The notes under the pieces: model-generated
Databases searched by the model: none
What the model saw: only the letters and a program-made list of their open reading frames with translations
Told to the model about the DNA's origin: nothing
Assembly: GCA_017548225.1 (NCBI GenBank)
Contig: JAFYMV010000153.1
Location: 1-13,384, forward strand
Length of the DNA: 13,384 nucleotides
Reading direction: 5' to 3'
Source: Bacteroidaceae bacterium
GTDB taxonomy: Bacteria > Bacteroidota > Bacteroidia > Bacteroidales > Bacteroidaceae
Part shown: piece by piece, positions 1 to 7,348 of the stretch
How the letters are laid out: each line of letters begins with the position of its first letter
Position numbering within the stretch: the stretch's first letter is position 1
Translations under genes and position numbers: made by a program

Positions 1-873
1 AACACCCTCAGAGATAACTACCTCTCCCAAATCAGTGCAATCAATGAACGCCCCCTCGCCAATACACTTGACACTTGAGGGGATAATAATATCCCGCAAA
101 TCAGTGCAATCAATGAACGCCCCCTTGCTAATACACTTGACACTTGTGGGGATAACTACCTTTTGCAGACCGGTGCAACCTTTAAAAGCACTCAATCCAA
201 TTGTCGTAACACCCTCGGGGATAACTATCTCTTCCAAACCGTCACAACCCGAAAAGGCCCCGAATCCTATCTCTGTAACACTTGATGGAATAATAGTATT
301 CTTACAGCCAGCAATAAGGCAATTTGTTTCTTTTTCTACTATTGCATTACATCCTTCACGTGAATCATATTTCGAATTGCCTTCTTCAACTGTTATTCTG
401 GTTAAATTTGTGCAACCTGAAAAAGCCAACTTCCCAATCTTAGTAAGACTTGATGGGATAACTACCTCACGCAAACTTGTGCAGTCACGAAAGGCATCAT
501 CACCGATATATGCAAGACGCTCAGAAATAACTACCTCTTCCAAACCGGTGCAACCACAAAAAGCACTACTGCCAATCTCTGTAACACTTGAAGGAATAAC
601 TATTTTGCGCAAACTTGTGCAACCACTAAAAGCCTCACTGCTGATTCTAGTAGCCGTTGATGGGATAACTACCTCTTGTAAACGGGTATTCTGTTTAAAG
701 GCTCTGTCCCCAATCACAACAACAGGTTGTTCAAATTGCAGAACTCCTTTTTCTTCTTCTTGGTTATAACTACTCCTAAGAGTTCCTCTGTATGATCCCC
801 AATAACTTATAGTTTTACCATCTACAGTAGTGTACCATATCTCATTGGCAGGTACTAAAGAAGTGTCGTTCAT
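1..873 (-). CDS. BspA-type leucine-rich-repeat protein, N-terminal part (runs off left edge)
   Basis: Reading the minus strand from the ATG at 873-871 gives 291 open codons to the window edge. The start MNDTSLVPANEIWYTTVDG resembles the opening of many Bacteroidales LRR proteins. From about residue 55 the protein consists of roughly 23-residue Treponema pallidum-type LRR units of the pattern VVIPSSVTEIGSSAFSGCTGLEE with substitutions. About ten units are visible, with one irregular insert near residues 150-180 (NSKYDSREGCNAI). No signal peptide is seen, so either this form is cytoplasmic or export is not of the usual type. BspA relatives are often surface adhesins, but that role is not shown here. 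Two adjacent units are nearly identical at DNA level (28-165). There is no Shine-Dalgarno sequence, only an AT-rich leader. A minus-strand promoter lies at 987-1017. The C-terminus is unseen, so anchoring or sorting domains cannot be judged. Confidence 0.88.
   Translation of the reverse strand, partial: MNDTSLVPANEIWYTTVDGKTISYWGSYRGTLRSSYNQEEEKGVLQFEQPVVVIGDRAFKQNTRLQEVVIPSTATRISSEAFSGCTSLRKIVIPSSVTEIGSSAFCGCTGLEEVVISERLAYIGDDAFRDCTSLREVVIPSSLTKIGKLAFSGCTNLTRITVEEGNSKYDSREGCNAIVEKETNCLIAGCKNTIIPSSVTEIGFGAFSGCDGLEEIVIPEGVTTIGLSAFKGCTGLQKVVIPTSVKCISKGAFIDCTDLRDIIIPSSVKCIGEGAFIDCTDLGEVVISEGV
28..165. repeat. Two near-identical 69-bp units inside the LRR gene
   Basis: Bases 28-96 and 97-165 are consecutive 69-base units (23 codons each). 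Over their first 59 bases they differ at only three positions, while the other LRR units in the same gene are much more diverged. They encode SVKCISKGAFIDCTDL and SVKCIGEGAFIDCTDL. This looks like a recent in-frame unit duplication or homogenisation. Confidence 0.85.
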
Positions 874-986
874 AGTTTATATATTTTTATGGCTAATATT
901 ACTTTTATAAATCTTTTTCCATCTGATGCGTTCTATGCTTTTCATATGTATCCATATTGATAGTATAGAGTGCAGAAACGTATGCG

Positions 987-1017
987 CAAATTTAGGGTTA
1001 TATTTCTGAACATACAA
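987..1017 (-). promoter_or_regulatory. Probable Bacteroidetes-type promoter of the LRR gene
   Basis: On the minus strand, TTG (complement of 1015-1017) is followed by 20 bases and TAAATTTG (complement of 987-994), matching the TTTG/TAnnTTTG consensus with correct spacing. Transcription would begin near 980 and leave a leader of about 105 bases before the ATG at 873. It lies inside a minus-strand open frame at 877-1131, which argues against that frame being a gene. Confidence 0.6.
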
Positions 1018-1020
1018 TAT

Positions 1021-1086
1021 TGTCATTACTTTTTCTCTCAAATGACAAAAAGACAATGCAGCCGCTCCGAGATACCCATTTCTCGG
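1021..1086. repeat. Two small inverted repeats upstream of the LRR promoter
   Basis: TGTCATT at 1021-1027 pairs with AATGACA at 1041-1047 (loop 13). CCGAGA at 1067-1072 pairs with TCTCGG at 1081-1086 (loop 8). They lie just upstream of the LRR-gene promoter on the minus strand and could be operator sites or part of an interspersed element. No protein is assigned. Confidence 0.45.
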
Positions 1087-1194
1087 GGACAAAAAAAACA
1101 ACTTAGTATATATGAAAGTGACAACAGACAATAGATGAAAACTTGAAGAGGACTCTTGTCCTATATATAACAGATGTTGCGGAATAGGTTGTCC

Positions 1195-1249
1195 GGTTGT
1201 CCTTGTCGGGTGTAATCTATTGATTCATTGCAGATAAACCAGGACAACC
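1195..1249. repeat. GGTTGTCCT...AGGACAACC inverted repeat, copy A
   Basis: GGTTGTCCT at 1195-1203 and AGGACAACC at 1241-1249 are perfect 9-base inverted arms around 37 bases. Extra GTTGTCC/GGACAAC-like words lie on both sides (1188-1194, 1254-1260, 1265-1270). The interior resembles copy B at 1572-1625, including a shared ATTGCA word, so the two are related elements. Confidence 0.6.
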
Positions 1250-1296
1250 CATGTTGTCCTAAGGCTGTCCTCCTGAATTGAGATAAGTTTGCATAT

Positions 1297-1323
1297 AAAA
1301 CGAAAATGTGCGTTTCGTTTTTT
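1297..1323. terminator. Terminator-like AT-rich hairpin
   Basis: AAAACGAAA (1297-1305) pairs with TTTCGTTTT (1313-1321) around a 7-base loop and is followed by more T. A-rich on the left and T-rich on the right, it could act in either direction. No adjacent gene end explains it, so its role is uncertain. Confidence 0.35.
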
Positions 1324-1403
1324 CTGTGATGTTAATAATATTGGTTATCAGTTGGAATTTAATATTTCAATAAAGACTTATCTGTAATTGACAGCGAGCA
1401 CTC

Positions 1404-1429
1404 GCGCGAATGGTCGCGACCATACGCGC
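1404..1429. repeat. Near-perfect 26-base GC-rich palindrome
   Basis: ATGGTCGCGACCAT at 1410-1423 is a perfect 14-base palindrome. After one A-A mismatch pair (1409/1424) it extends to GCGCG (1404-1408) and CGCGC (1425-1429). A smaller one, GCGAG-ca-CTCGC, overlaps its left end (1394-1405). It is conspicuously GC-rich within AT-rich spacer DNA. It could be a dimeric regulator site or a REP-like element. Confidence 0.6.
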
Positions 1430-1500
1430 ATATTGTCTGCATCAATAAATAATAAATACAGCTGTGATAGGGTGAAACAGAAGGAAGCACCACAAATCAG

Positions 1501-1718
1501 TTAGGTGAATCTATTGGTTGAAACTAGGAAAAGTGAGAATATGTGTCAGGGACACCCTCGGGGCAGCCTGGGGTGTCCTTGTTTGTCGGTTTATAATCAA
1601 TACATTGCACATCGTAAGGACAACCGGACAGCCTGTTTGGGAAAAGTTGTATATGAGGCTATTTGTGCTTATCCAAGCCGGAAATTTAAAGCAGTAAGGA
1701 AAAAGTCATCCGAAAAGT
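1501..1718. other. Gene-free spacer between LRR gene and fumarase (right half)
   Basis: A GTG-started frame at 1505-1744 is open but is not called as a gene. It contains the second GGACAACC-type inverted repeat and its end overlaps the fumarase promoter. Its sequence is unlike the codon use of neighbouring genes. It could be a decayed fragment of a former gene, but I cannot identify one. Confidence 0.5.
1572..1625. repeat. Inverted repeat related to copy A (copy B)
   Basis: GGTGTCCTT at 1572-1580 faces AAGGACAACC at 1616-1625, pairing with one extra base in the right arm. Its order of words (TGTCCTTG, GTCGG, TAATC, ATTGCA, GGACAACC) follows that of the element at 1195-1249, about 375 bases to the left. 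GGACACC and GGACAGCC words flank it as well. Confidence 0.55.
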
Positions 1719-1749
1719 CTTGCAGTTCCGTAAACTCTTTGTAAATTTG
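1719..1749 (+). promoter_or_regulatory. Probable promoter of the fumarase gene
   Basis: CTTG (1719-1722) is followed by 19 bases and TAAATTTG (1742-1749), a close fit to the Bacteroidetes -33/-7 consensus. Transcription would start near 1756, giving a leader of about 170 bases that carries the heptamer arrays. Confidence 0.65.
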
Positions 1750-1761
1750 CGGAAGAAAAGC

Positions 1762-1781
1762 CTACGGCCAACAAACCGTAG
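1762..1781 (+). promoter_or_regulatory. Small hairpin at the start of the fumarase leader
   Basis: CTACGG (1762-1767) pairs with CCGTAG (1776-1781) around an 8-base loop, within the first bases of the predicted transcript. It may stabilise the 5' end. CCGTAGAC recurs at 1879-1886 in the same leader. Confidence 0.35.
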
Positions 1782-1791
1782 ACAAAACACA

Positions 1792-1836
1792 ATTCATAAT
1801 TCATAATTCAAAATTCAAAATTCAAAATTTAAAATT
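1792..1836. repeat. AT-rich 7-base tandem array
   Basis: The period is exactly 7: ATTCATA twice, ATTCAAA three times, ATTTAAA once and then ATT. It lies in the presumed transcribed leader of the fumarase gene. Confidence 0.85.
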
Positions 1837-1854
1837 ATCTACCCATCCCGCAGG

Positions 1855-1886
1855 CGACCGTTGACCGTTGACGGTAGACCGTAGAC
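1855..1886. repeat. GC-rich 7-base tandem array
   Basis: CGACCGT, TGACCGT, TGACGGT, AGACCGT and a partial AGAC run consecutively. The period is again 7 but the sequence is different, and the array sits between the two AT-rich heptamer arrays. Confidence 0.8.
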
Positions 1887-1895
1887 AAAAATACA

Positions 1896-1920
1896 ATTCA
1901 AAATTCATAATTCATAATTA
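1896..1920. repeat. Second AT-rich 7-base tandem array
   Basis: ATTCAAA, ATTCATA, ATTCATA and ATTA run up to a few bases before the fumarase ATG. The units are the same as at 1792-1836 but in reversed order (ATTCAAA first). Confidence 0.8.
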
Positions 1921-1926
1921 ACACTC

Positions 1927-3564
1927 ATGGCTACTCCCGAATTCAAGTATGCGCCCATGTTCCAGTTGGGCAAAGATGAAACCGAGTACTATCTCCTCAC
2001 CAAGGACTATGTATCGGTAAGCGAGTTTGAGGGCAAACCGATGTTGAAGATTGCCCCCGAAGGTTTAACCGCAATGGCCAACGCAGCCTTCCGCGATGTA
2101 TCGTTCCTCCTCCGCCGCGCTCACAATGAGCAGGTGGCCAAGATCCTCTCTGACCCCGAGGCCAGCGACAATGACAAGTATGTAGCACTCACCTTCTTGC
2201 GTAATGCTGAGGTGGCTGCCAAGGGTAAGCTCCCCTTGTGTCAGGACACTGGTACGGCGATTATCCACGGCGAGAAGGGTCAGCAGGTATGGACCGGTTT
2301 CTGCGACGAGGAGGCTCTCTCACTCGGCGTATACAAGACCTATACCGAGGAGAACCTGCGCTACTCACAGAACGCTCCGCTCAACATGTACGATGAGGTG
2401 AACACCCGTTGTAACCTCCCCGCACAGATTGACATCGAGGCAACAGAAGGCATGGAGTACCACTTCCTTTGCGTTACCAAGGGTGGTGGCTCGGCCAATA
2501 AGACCTATCTCTATCAGGAGACCAAGGCATTGCTCAACCCCGACACGCTCGTGCCCTTCATGGTGGAGAAGATGAAGTCACTCGGCACAGCGGCATGCCC
2601 TCCCTACCACATTGCTTTCGTTATCGGTGGTACATCAGCAGAGAAGAACCTCCACACCGTGAAGCTCGCTTCTACTCACTACTACGACACCCTGCCCACA
2701 ACGGGTGATGAGACAGGTCGTGCCTTCCGCGATGTAGAGCTTGAGCAGAAGGTGCTCGAGGAGGCTTACCGCATCGGTCTCGGCGCACAGTTTGGTGGTA
2801 AGTACATGGCTCACGATGTGCGCATCGTGCGTCTGCCCCGCCACGGTGCTTCATGCCCCGTAGGTCTTGGCGTGTCATGCTCGGCCGACCGTAACATCAA
2901 GTGTAAGATTAATAAGGATGGTATCTGGATTGAGAAGATGGATGATAATCCAGGCAGCCTCATCCCCGAGGAGTTGCGTGGTGCAGGCGAAGGTGATGTA
3001 GTGCGCATCGACCTCAACCGCCCCATGCCCGAGATCCTCGCTCAGCTGAGCCAGTACCCCGTGGCTACACGCCTCTCGCTCAACGGTACCATCATCGTAG
3101 GTCGCGACATCGCTCACGCTAAGCTAAAAGAGCGCCTCGACCGTGGCGAAGACCTGCCCCAGTACATCAAGGACCATCCCATCTACTACGCTGGTCCTGC
3201 CAAGACTCCTGCAGGTATGGCTTGCGGTTCAATGGGCCCCACCACAGCCGGTCGTATGGACTCATACGTTGACCTCTTCCAAAGCCACGGCGGCAGCATG
3301 GTTATGCTCGCCAAGGGTAACCGTGCACAGTGCGTGACCGATGCTTGCCACAAGTACGGCGGTTTCTACCTCGGTTCAATCGGCGGTCCTGCTGCTATCC
3401 TCGCACAGAACAACATCAAGAGCATCGAGTGCGTAGAGTATCCCGAGCTCGGCATGGAGGCCATCTGGAAGATTGAGGTGGAAGACTTCCCCGCATTCAT
3501 CCTCGTCGATGACAAGGGCAATGACTTCTTCAAACAGTTGAAGCCCACCTGCCCTATGAAGTAA
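1927..3564 (+). CDS. fumA: Fumarate hydratase class I (iron-sulfur, FumA/FumB type)
   Basis: This 545-residue protein interconverts fumarate and L-malate. In anaerobic Bacteroidetes it serves the reductive branch that ends in succinate. Its length matches the single-chain class I enzymes. It has an N-terminal fumarase domain (about 50-330) and a C-terminal fumarase domain (about 340-540). Cys105 in LPLCQDTGT, Cys224 in TAACPPYH and Cys318 in GLGVSCSADR fit the three expected ligands of the [4Fe-4S] cluster. KGGGSANK (185-192) and the GPTTAGRMD stretch are family signatures. The ATG follows an AT-rich repeat array with no Shine-Dalgarno sequence. The gene has its own promoter (1719-1749) and a strong terminator (3589-3632), so it is probably monocistronic. 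Codon choice is GC-rich, unlike the following polysaccharide genes. The symbol could equally be fumB or fum; the enzyme class is secure. Confidence 0.95.
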   Translation: MATPEFKYAPMFQLGKDETEYYLLTKDYVSVSEFEGKPMLKIAPEGLTAMANAAFRDVSFLLRRAHNEQVAKILSDPEASDNDKYVALTFLRNAEVAAKGKLPLCQDTGTAIIHGEKGQQVWTGFCDEEALSLGVYKTYTEENLRYSQNAPLNMYDEVNTRCNLPAQIDIEATEGMEYHFLCVTKGGGSANKTYLYQETKALLNPDTLVPFMVEKMKSLGTAACPPYHIAFVIGGTSAEKNLHTVKLASTHYYDTLPTTGDETGRAFRDVELEQKVLEEAYRIGLGAQFGGKYMAHDVRIVRLPRHGASCPVGLGVSCSADRNIKCKINKDGIWIEKMDDNPGSLIPEELRGAGEGDVVRIDLNRPMPEILAQLSQYPVATRLSLNGTIIVGRDIAHAKLKERLDRGEDLPQYIKDHPIYYAGPAKTPAGMACGSMGPTTAGRMDSYVDLFQSHGGSMVMLAKGNRAQCVTDACHKYGGFYLGSIGGPAAILAQNNIKSIECVEYPELGMEAIWKIEVEDFPAFILVDDKGNDFFKQLKPTCPMK

Positions 3565-3583
3565 TCTTGTAATTTGCAAGATT
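3563..3583 (+). other. Small hairpin at the fumarase stop codon
   Basis: AATCTTG (3563-3569) pairs with CAAGATT (3577-3583), starting inside the TAA stop. It precedes the main terminator and may help protect the mRNA 3' end. Confidence 0.4.
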
Positions 3584-3588
3584 AACCA

Positions 3589-3632
3589 AACAAGCGGTTG
3601 CCCTTTAGGTTGCAACCGCTTGTTATTTTTTT
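3589..3632 (+). terminator. Strong intrinsic terminator after fumarase
   Basis: A 13-bp perfect stem (AACAAGCGGTTGC at 3589-3601, its complement at 3612-3624) encloses a 10-base loop and is followed by a T run (3626-3632). Confidence 0.9.
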
Positions 3633-3679
3633 GTAAAACCCTTACTTTTTGCTAATTTGCCACAAAAACCCGCTGCTTA

Positions 3680-3711
3680 TTTGGCTAAACAAAAACTTTT
3701 TTATACTTTTG
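3680..3711 (+). promoter_or_regulatory. Promoter of the polysaccharide export operon
   Basis: TTTG (3680-3683), a 20-base spacer and TACTTTTG (3704-3711) form an exact match to the Bacteroidetes consensus. Transcription should start near 3717, leaving a leader of about 100 bases. Confidence 0.75.
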
Positions 3712-3754
3712 CGAGAAAGTATATGCTATTTTGTATACAACATTAAAATCTAGG

Positions 3755-3779
3755 AAGTATCTTGATCACAAGATAACTT
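3755..3779 (+). promoter_or_regulatory. Inverted repeat in the leader of the export operon
   Basis: TATCTTG (3758-3764) and CAAGATA (3769-3775) form a 7-bp stem around ATCA. It extends imperfectly to AAGT (3755-3758) and ACTT (3776-3779) with one bulged base. An AT-rich pair GTATA/TATAC (3719-3723/3734-3738) precedes it. It could be an RNA hairpin or a DNA operator. There is no T run for termination. Confidence 0.45.
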
Positions 3780-3819
3780 ACCGAATTGATTAAGAACTAA
3801 TAAACACATTTTTTAAAGT

Positions 3820-6198
3820 ATGATAAGAAAACCTATTTTTAGTTTATTTTTGCTGGCTGCAGTATTATTTGTCACTCCCGCAAGTGCCCAAATGTCTGAC
3901 GAAGCTGCCATCAGTTACGTTAAGAAAGGACTTGCTAATGGAAAATCACAAAATCAACTCATTAGCGAGTTGAGCTTAAAGGGCGTAACAAAAGAGCAAG
4001 CTCTAAGAATAAAAAAACAAATGGAGTCTGAAGACAAAGGGGGAAGTTTAGATCTCCAGTCTGTTTCTAGAATGCGTTCTTCTCAGAGTGTCAAAACCGC
4101 ACCTACAAAAGCTCCAGTCGTACAACAACCTCAAGTTAGCGAGAATCAAGTATTCGGTCATAATGTATTTTCCATAAAATCATTAACATTTGCCCCTATT
4201 GAAAACTTGGCTACTCCTGTAGACTACAAGTTAGGTCCTGGGGATGAAGTCATTATCGATGTATGGGGAACCAATCAAGCTACTATCCGACAAATCATAT
4301 CTCCTGATGGGTTTATCAATATTGAAGAAATCGGACTCATCTATTTGGGAGGAATGACAATAGAAGAAGCAAACGACTATGTACGTCGTAAATTGGCAAG
4401 CATCTATTCTGTTGGCAACGAAAACGCACAATCAGAAATAAAGTTGACTTTGGGAGCCATTCGTACTATAACCGTAAACGTAATGGGAGAAGTTGTTGCA
4501 CCAGGCACTTATTCTTTATCTTCTCTTTCTACTGTGTACCATGCGCTTTATAGAGCTGGAGGATTTAATAATTTAGGTAGCGTACGTAATGTTTCTCTAG
4601 TACGTAATGGAAAGAAGATTGCAGATATTGATGTGTATGATTTTATCATCAATGGAAAACCTGCAGAAGATATTATCTTACAGGATGGAGACGTTGTACT
4701 CGTGCCTACATATGAAATAATTGTTGCTTTATCTGGTAATGTAAAACGCCCGATGAGATATGAAATAAAGAAAGGAGAAAACATTGCCAATCTTGTAGAC
4801 TTCTCTGGAGGATTTAGAGGAGATGCATACACCGCTAATGTTACGGTAGAACGCCGCAATGGACGTGAATTACAAATATACACTGTAGAGAATGCTGATT
4901 TTTCTTCTTTTGAACTTTTGGATGGAGATAGAATTAATGTCGGCGAGATTATTCAACGTTACGAGAATCGAGTAGAGATACAAGGTGCAGTTTATCGACC
5001 TGGCCACTATCAATTGAACGATAAAGTAAACACAATTTCAGAACTTATTGCTATTGCTGACGGACTTCGTGGTGATGCTTTTACCAATAGAGCTTTACTC
5101 CATCGCGAACGTGAGGATTATACTCTTGAACTGATTCCGATTGATATTGATAAGGTATTAAATGGTTCGGCCACAGATCTTGAACTTCAAAAGAATGACG
5201 TACTTACCATTCCCAGTATCAATGCCATTAGAGACTTAGGAGTCATTACTATAGTAGGACAAGTTGCACATCCGGGAGACTACCGTTTTGCAGAGAACAC
5301 AACAATTGAAGATGCTATTCTACAAGCTGGAGGTTTGTTAGAGGCTGCTTCAACAGCAAAGGTAGATGTTAGCCGTCGAATTAAGAATCCTGAGAGCACT
5401 GAAGAGAGCGATACCTTAGCTCAGCTCTTCTCCTTCTCTATAGATAGTGATTATAAAATCAATGGCGGTGAGACATTTATCCTTGAACCCTATGACCGAA
5501 TATATGTTAGAAAAAGTCCGAGTTACAGCTCTCAATCTCACGTACATGTAAGGGGAGAAGTTTTATTCCCTGGAAGCTATGTCTTGACAAATAAATCTAT
5601 GAGATTGTCAGATGCTATAAAGTTGTCTGGCGGGGTTTCATCATTAGCATACGTTAGAGGAGCAAAACTTAATCGTAGAATGAATGAGAATGAGAGAAAA
5701 CAGCTTCTAGAAGCCGCTGAAATTATTGAAAACGGAGAGGCTGAAGACACCAAGGTAGACATTGATATTACTGAAGTATATACTATAGGTATCAATTTAG
5801 AGAAAGCGTTAAAAAACCCAGGAAGCGACGCTGACCTAGTTCTCCGCGAAGGTGACGAAATCATCATTCCTGAATACACAAATACCGTTAAAATTTCTGG
5901 ATGCGTATTAAGACCTACCACCGTAACGTATGACCCCAAAATGACAGTGTCTGACTACATTGTTCAAGCTGGAGGGTATGGTTTTAGAGCAAGAAAAGGA
6001 AAAGCATATATTGTCTACATGAATGGTACCGCAAACAAGGGACGTAGATCTGCCCGCAAAGTAATAGAGCCAGGATGTGAAATTATCGTTCCTGATAGAG
6101 CTAAAAATGATGCTATGTTGGCTAATACTTTAGGTATAGCAACAACAAGTGCTTCAATTGCAACAATGCTTGGAACTGTTTATAATATTATCAAATAA
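3820..6198 (+). CDS. Multi-SLBB outer-membrane polysaccharide export protein (Wza-like)
   Basis: The 792-residue protein starts with a clear signal peptide (MIRKPIFSLFLLAAVLF, cleavage likely after ASA near residue 23). A short helical region (25-70) and a low-complexity linker (75-110) follow. The polysaccharide export domain covers about 133-215 (YKLGPGDEVIIDVWG). Six SLBB-type segments are recognisable by their G-x-V-x-x-P-like turns: GEVVAPGTY (223), GNVKRPMRY (306), GAVYRPGHY (389), GQVAHPGDY (480), GEVLFPGSY (579) and GCVLRPTTV (694). The last 30 residues are small and hydrophobic, possibly the membrane-embedded segment. By homology it forms the periplasm-spanning export channel for capsule or exopolysaccharide. 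It is about twice the length of E. coli Wza, as is usual for Bacteroidetes. No lipobox cysteine is seen at the signal-peptide end, unlike Wza. Eight bases separate it from the Wzz gene. Confidence 0.93.
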   Translation: MIRKPIFSLFLLAAVLFVTPASAQMSDEAAISYVKKGLANGKSQNQLISELSLKGVTKEQALRIKKQMESEDKGGSLDLQSVSRMRSSQSVKTAPTKAPVVQQPQVSENQVFGHNVFSIKSLTFAPIENLATPVDYKLGPGDEVIIDVWGTNQATIRQIISPDGFINIEEIGLIYLGGMTIEEANDYVRRKLASIYSVGNENAQSEIKLTLGAIRTITVNVMGEVVAPGTYSLSSLSTVYHALYRAGGFNNLGSVRNVSLVRNGKKIADIDVYDFIINGKPAEDIILQDGDVVLVPTYEIIVALSGNVKRPMRYEIKKGENIANLVDFSGGFRGDAYTANVTVERRNGRELQIYTVENADFSSFELLDGDRINVGEIIQRYENRVEIQGAVYRPGHYQLNDKVNTISELIAIADGLRGDAFTNRALLHREREDYTLELIPIDIDKVLNGSATDLELQKNDVLTIPSINAIRDLGVITIVGQVAHPGDYRFAENTTIEDAILQAGGLLEAASTAKVDVSRRIKNPESTEESDTLAQLFSFSIDSDYKINGGETFILEPYDRIYVRKSPSYSSQSHVHVRGEVLFPGSYVLTNKSMRLSDAIKLSGGVSSLAYVRGAKLNRRMNENERKQLLEAAEIIENGEAEDTKVDIDITEVYTIGINLEKALKNPGSDADLVLREGDEIIIPEYTNTVKISGCVLRPTTVTYDPKMTVSDYIVQAGGYGFRARKGKAYIVYMNGTANKGRRSARKVIEPGCEIIVPDRAKNDAMLANTLGIATTSASIATMLGTVYNIIK

Positions 6199-6206
6199 AT
6201 AATCAC

Positions 6207-7319
6207 ATGGCAGAACAAAATAACAAATTACCCAAACAAGAGCAAACAAACGAAATAGACATCGTTGAATACATAGCCAAACTTTGGAAAAAACGCCCAT
6301 TTATTATCAAATGGGGGTGCGTGGGTATCATTTTTGGACTCATCGTAGCATTCAGTTTACCAGAGAAATATAAGGCGAGCGTAATTTTGGCTCCAGAAGC
6401 TGCAGGAAATAACAGTTCAGCTGTAAGCGGATTGGCGTCAATGATGGGCATGAGTATTGATAATAGTACCGATGCTATTAGTGTAGAGATGTTTCCTGAT
6501 GTAGCTCATTCCACGCCATTTATTGTCGGTCTATTTGATATTCCTGTACAATTTGAGAGAAAGGATAGTGTCATAAAAACCACACTATATGAGTACATGC
6601 TCAAGTATCAAAAAAAGCCATGGTGGTCACCAATTATCAAAGCACCTGCAAAGGCGCTTAAATGGTGTAAATCATTAATAATAAGCAGTCAAGAAAATGA
6701 GGAATCAAGTAATGGTCAGCGCAATTTGGCAACTTTAACAAAGAAAGAAAGGAGGGTTGTTTCATATTTTGCAGAAAACATACAAGTTAATATTGACAAG
6801 AAAACAGGAATGGCTAGAATTGAGATGGAGATGCAGGATCCATTAGTTGTCTATACCGTCGTACAAACGGTAATGAACCATCTTAAGGATTATGTTTCCG
6901 ACTATCGGACCTCCAAGGTACGTCAGGACATTGAGAATCTCACTATCATTTATAATCAACGTAAAAATGACTACTACGAAGCCCAACAAGCATATGTAAA
7001 ATATGTAGATGCCAATAAAAACGTAATACGCCAAAGTGCACAAGCAGAACAAGAGAGACTTCAGCAAGAGATGAATCTTGCTTATCAGATATACTCTCAA
7101 GTAGCAACTCAGCTTGAAAGTGCGCGTATCAAAGAGCAGGAAACAAAGCCTGTGTTTGTTGTTTTGGAGCCAGCATCGGTTCCCAACCTAAAATCAAGAC
7201 CTAGCAAGGCTAAATTACTAATATTGTTTACCTTCCTTGCTGGATGTTGTGCAGCTGGATGGGCGCTCTTTGAAGATGATGTTAAGGAAATCGTAAAGGA
7301 GATAACTGAGGAAAAGTAG
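6207..7319 (+). CDS. Wzz-type polysaccharide chain-length determinant
   Basis: The 370-residue inner-membrane protein has the Wzz architecture. A cytoplasmic N-terminus with the EIDIVEYIAKLWKKR motif leads into TM1 (about 32-51), a large periplasmic region, and TM2 (about 335-354) after the proline-bearing stretch PASVPNLKSRPS. A helical, probably coiled-coil segment lies around 250-315. About 15 charged residues remain after TM2. No Walker-type tyrosine-kinase domain is fused, and no separate Wzc kinase gene follows. It probably sets polymer length or links polymerisation to the SLBB exporter encoded just upstream. The start is 8 bases after that gene's stop, so the two are co-transcribed. 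A strong terminator follows directly. Confidence 0.9.
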   Translation: MAEQNNKLPKQEQTNEIDIVEYIAKLWKKRPFIIKWGCVGIIFGLIVAFSLPEKYKASVILAPEAAGNNSSAVSGLASMMGMSIDNSTDAISVEMFPDVAHSTPFIVGLFDIPVQFERKDSVIKTTLYEYMLKYQKKPWWSPIIKAPAKALKWCKSLIISSQENEESSNGQRNLATLTKKERRVVSYFAENIQVNIDKKTGMARIEMEMQDPLVVYTVVQTVMNHLKDYVSDYRTSKVRQDIENLTIIYNQRKNDYYEAQQAYVKYVDANKNVIRQSAQAEQERLQQEMNLAYQIYSQVATQLESARIKEQETKPVFVVLEPASVPNLKSRPSKAKLLILFTFLAGCCAAGWALFEDDVKEIVKEITEEK

Positions 7320-7348
7320 TTATTTCTTTACACTGTGATGATAATAGT

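Larger units (their letters stand above)
1132..1500. other. Gene-free spacer between LRR gene and fumarase (left half)
   Basis: No supportable coding region is seen. The stretch holds an inverted repeat of GGTTGTCC type (1195-1249), an AT-rich terminator-like hairpin (1297-1323) and a GC-rich 26-base palindrome (1404-1429). Each has its own entry. Confidence 0.6.

Noticed and set aside
35..769. Plus-strand open frame of 244 codons
   Set aside because: It is the antisense of the LRR gene. The minus strand gives clear LRR units, while this frame is repetitive only as their mirror.
877..1131. Minus-strand open frame of 84 codons
   Set aside because: It contains the LRR-gene promoter and hairpins, has no recognisable domain and no supporting start signal. 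A small gene cannot be fully excluded.
1505..1744. Plus-strand frame of 79 codons with GTG start
   Set aside because: It spans the second inverted-repeat element and overlaps the fumarase promoter. No family is recognised.
1195..1886. Possible CRISPR array from the many short repeats
   Set aside because: The units are 7-base tandem arrays and two inverted repeats, without regular repeat-spacer spacing or cas genes.
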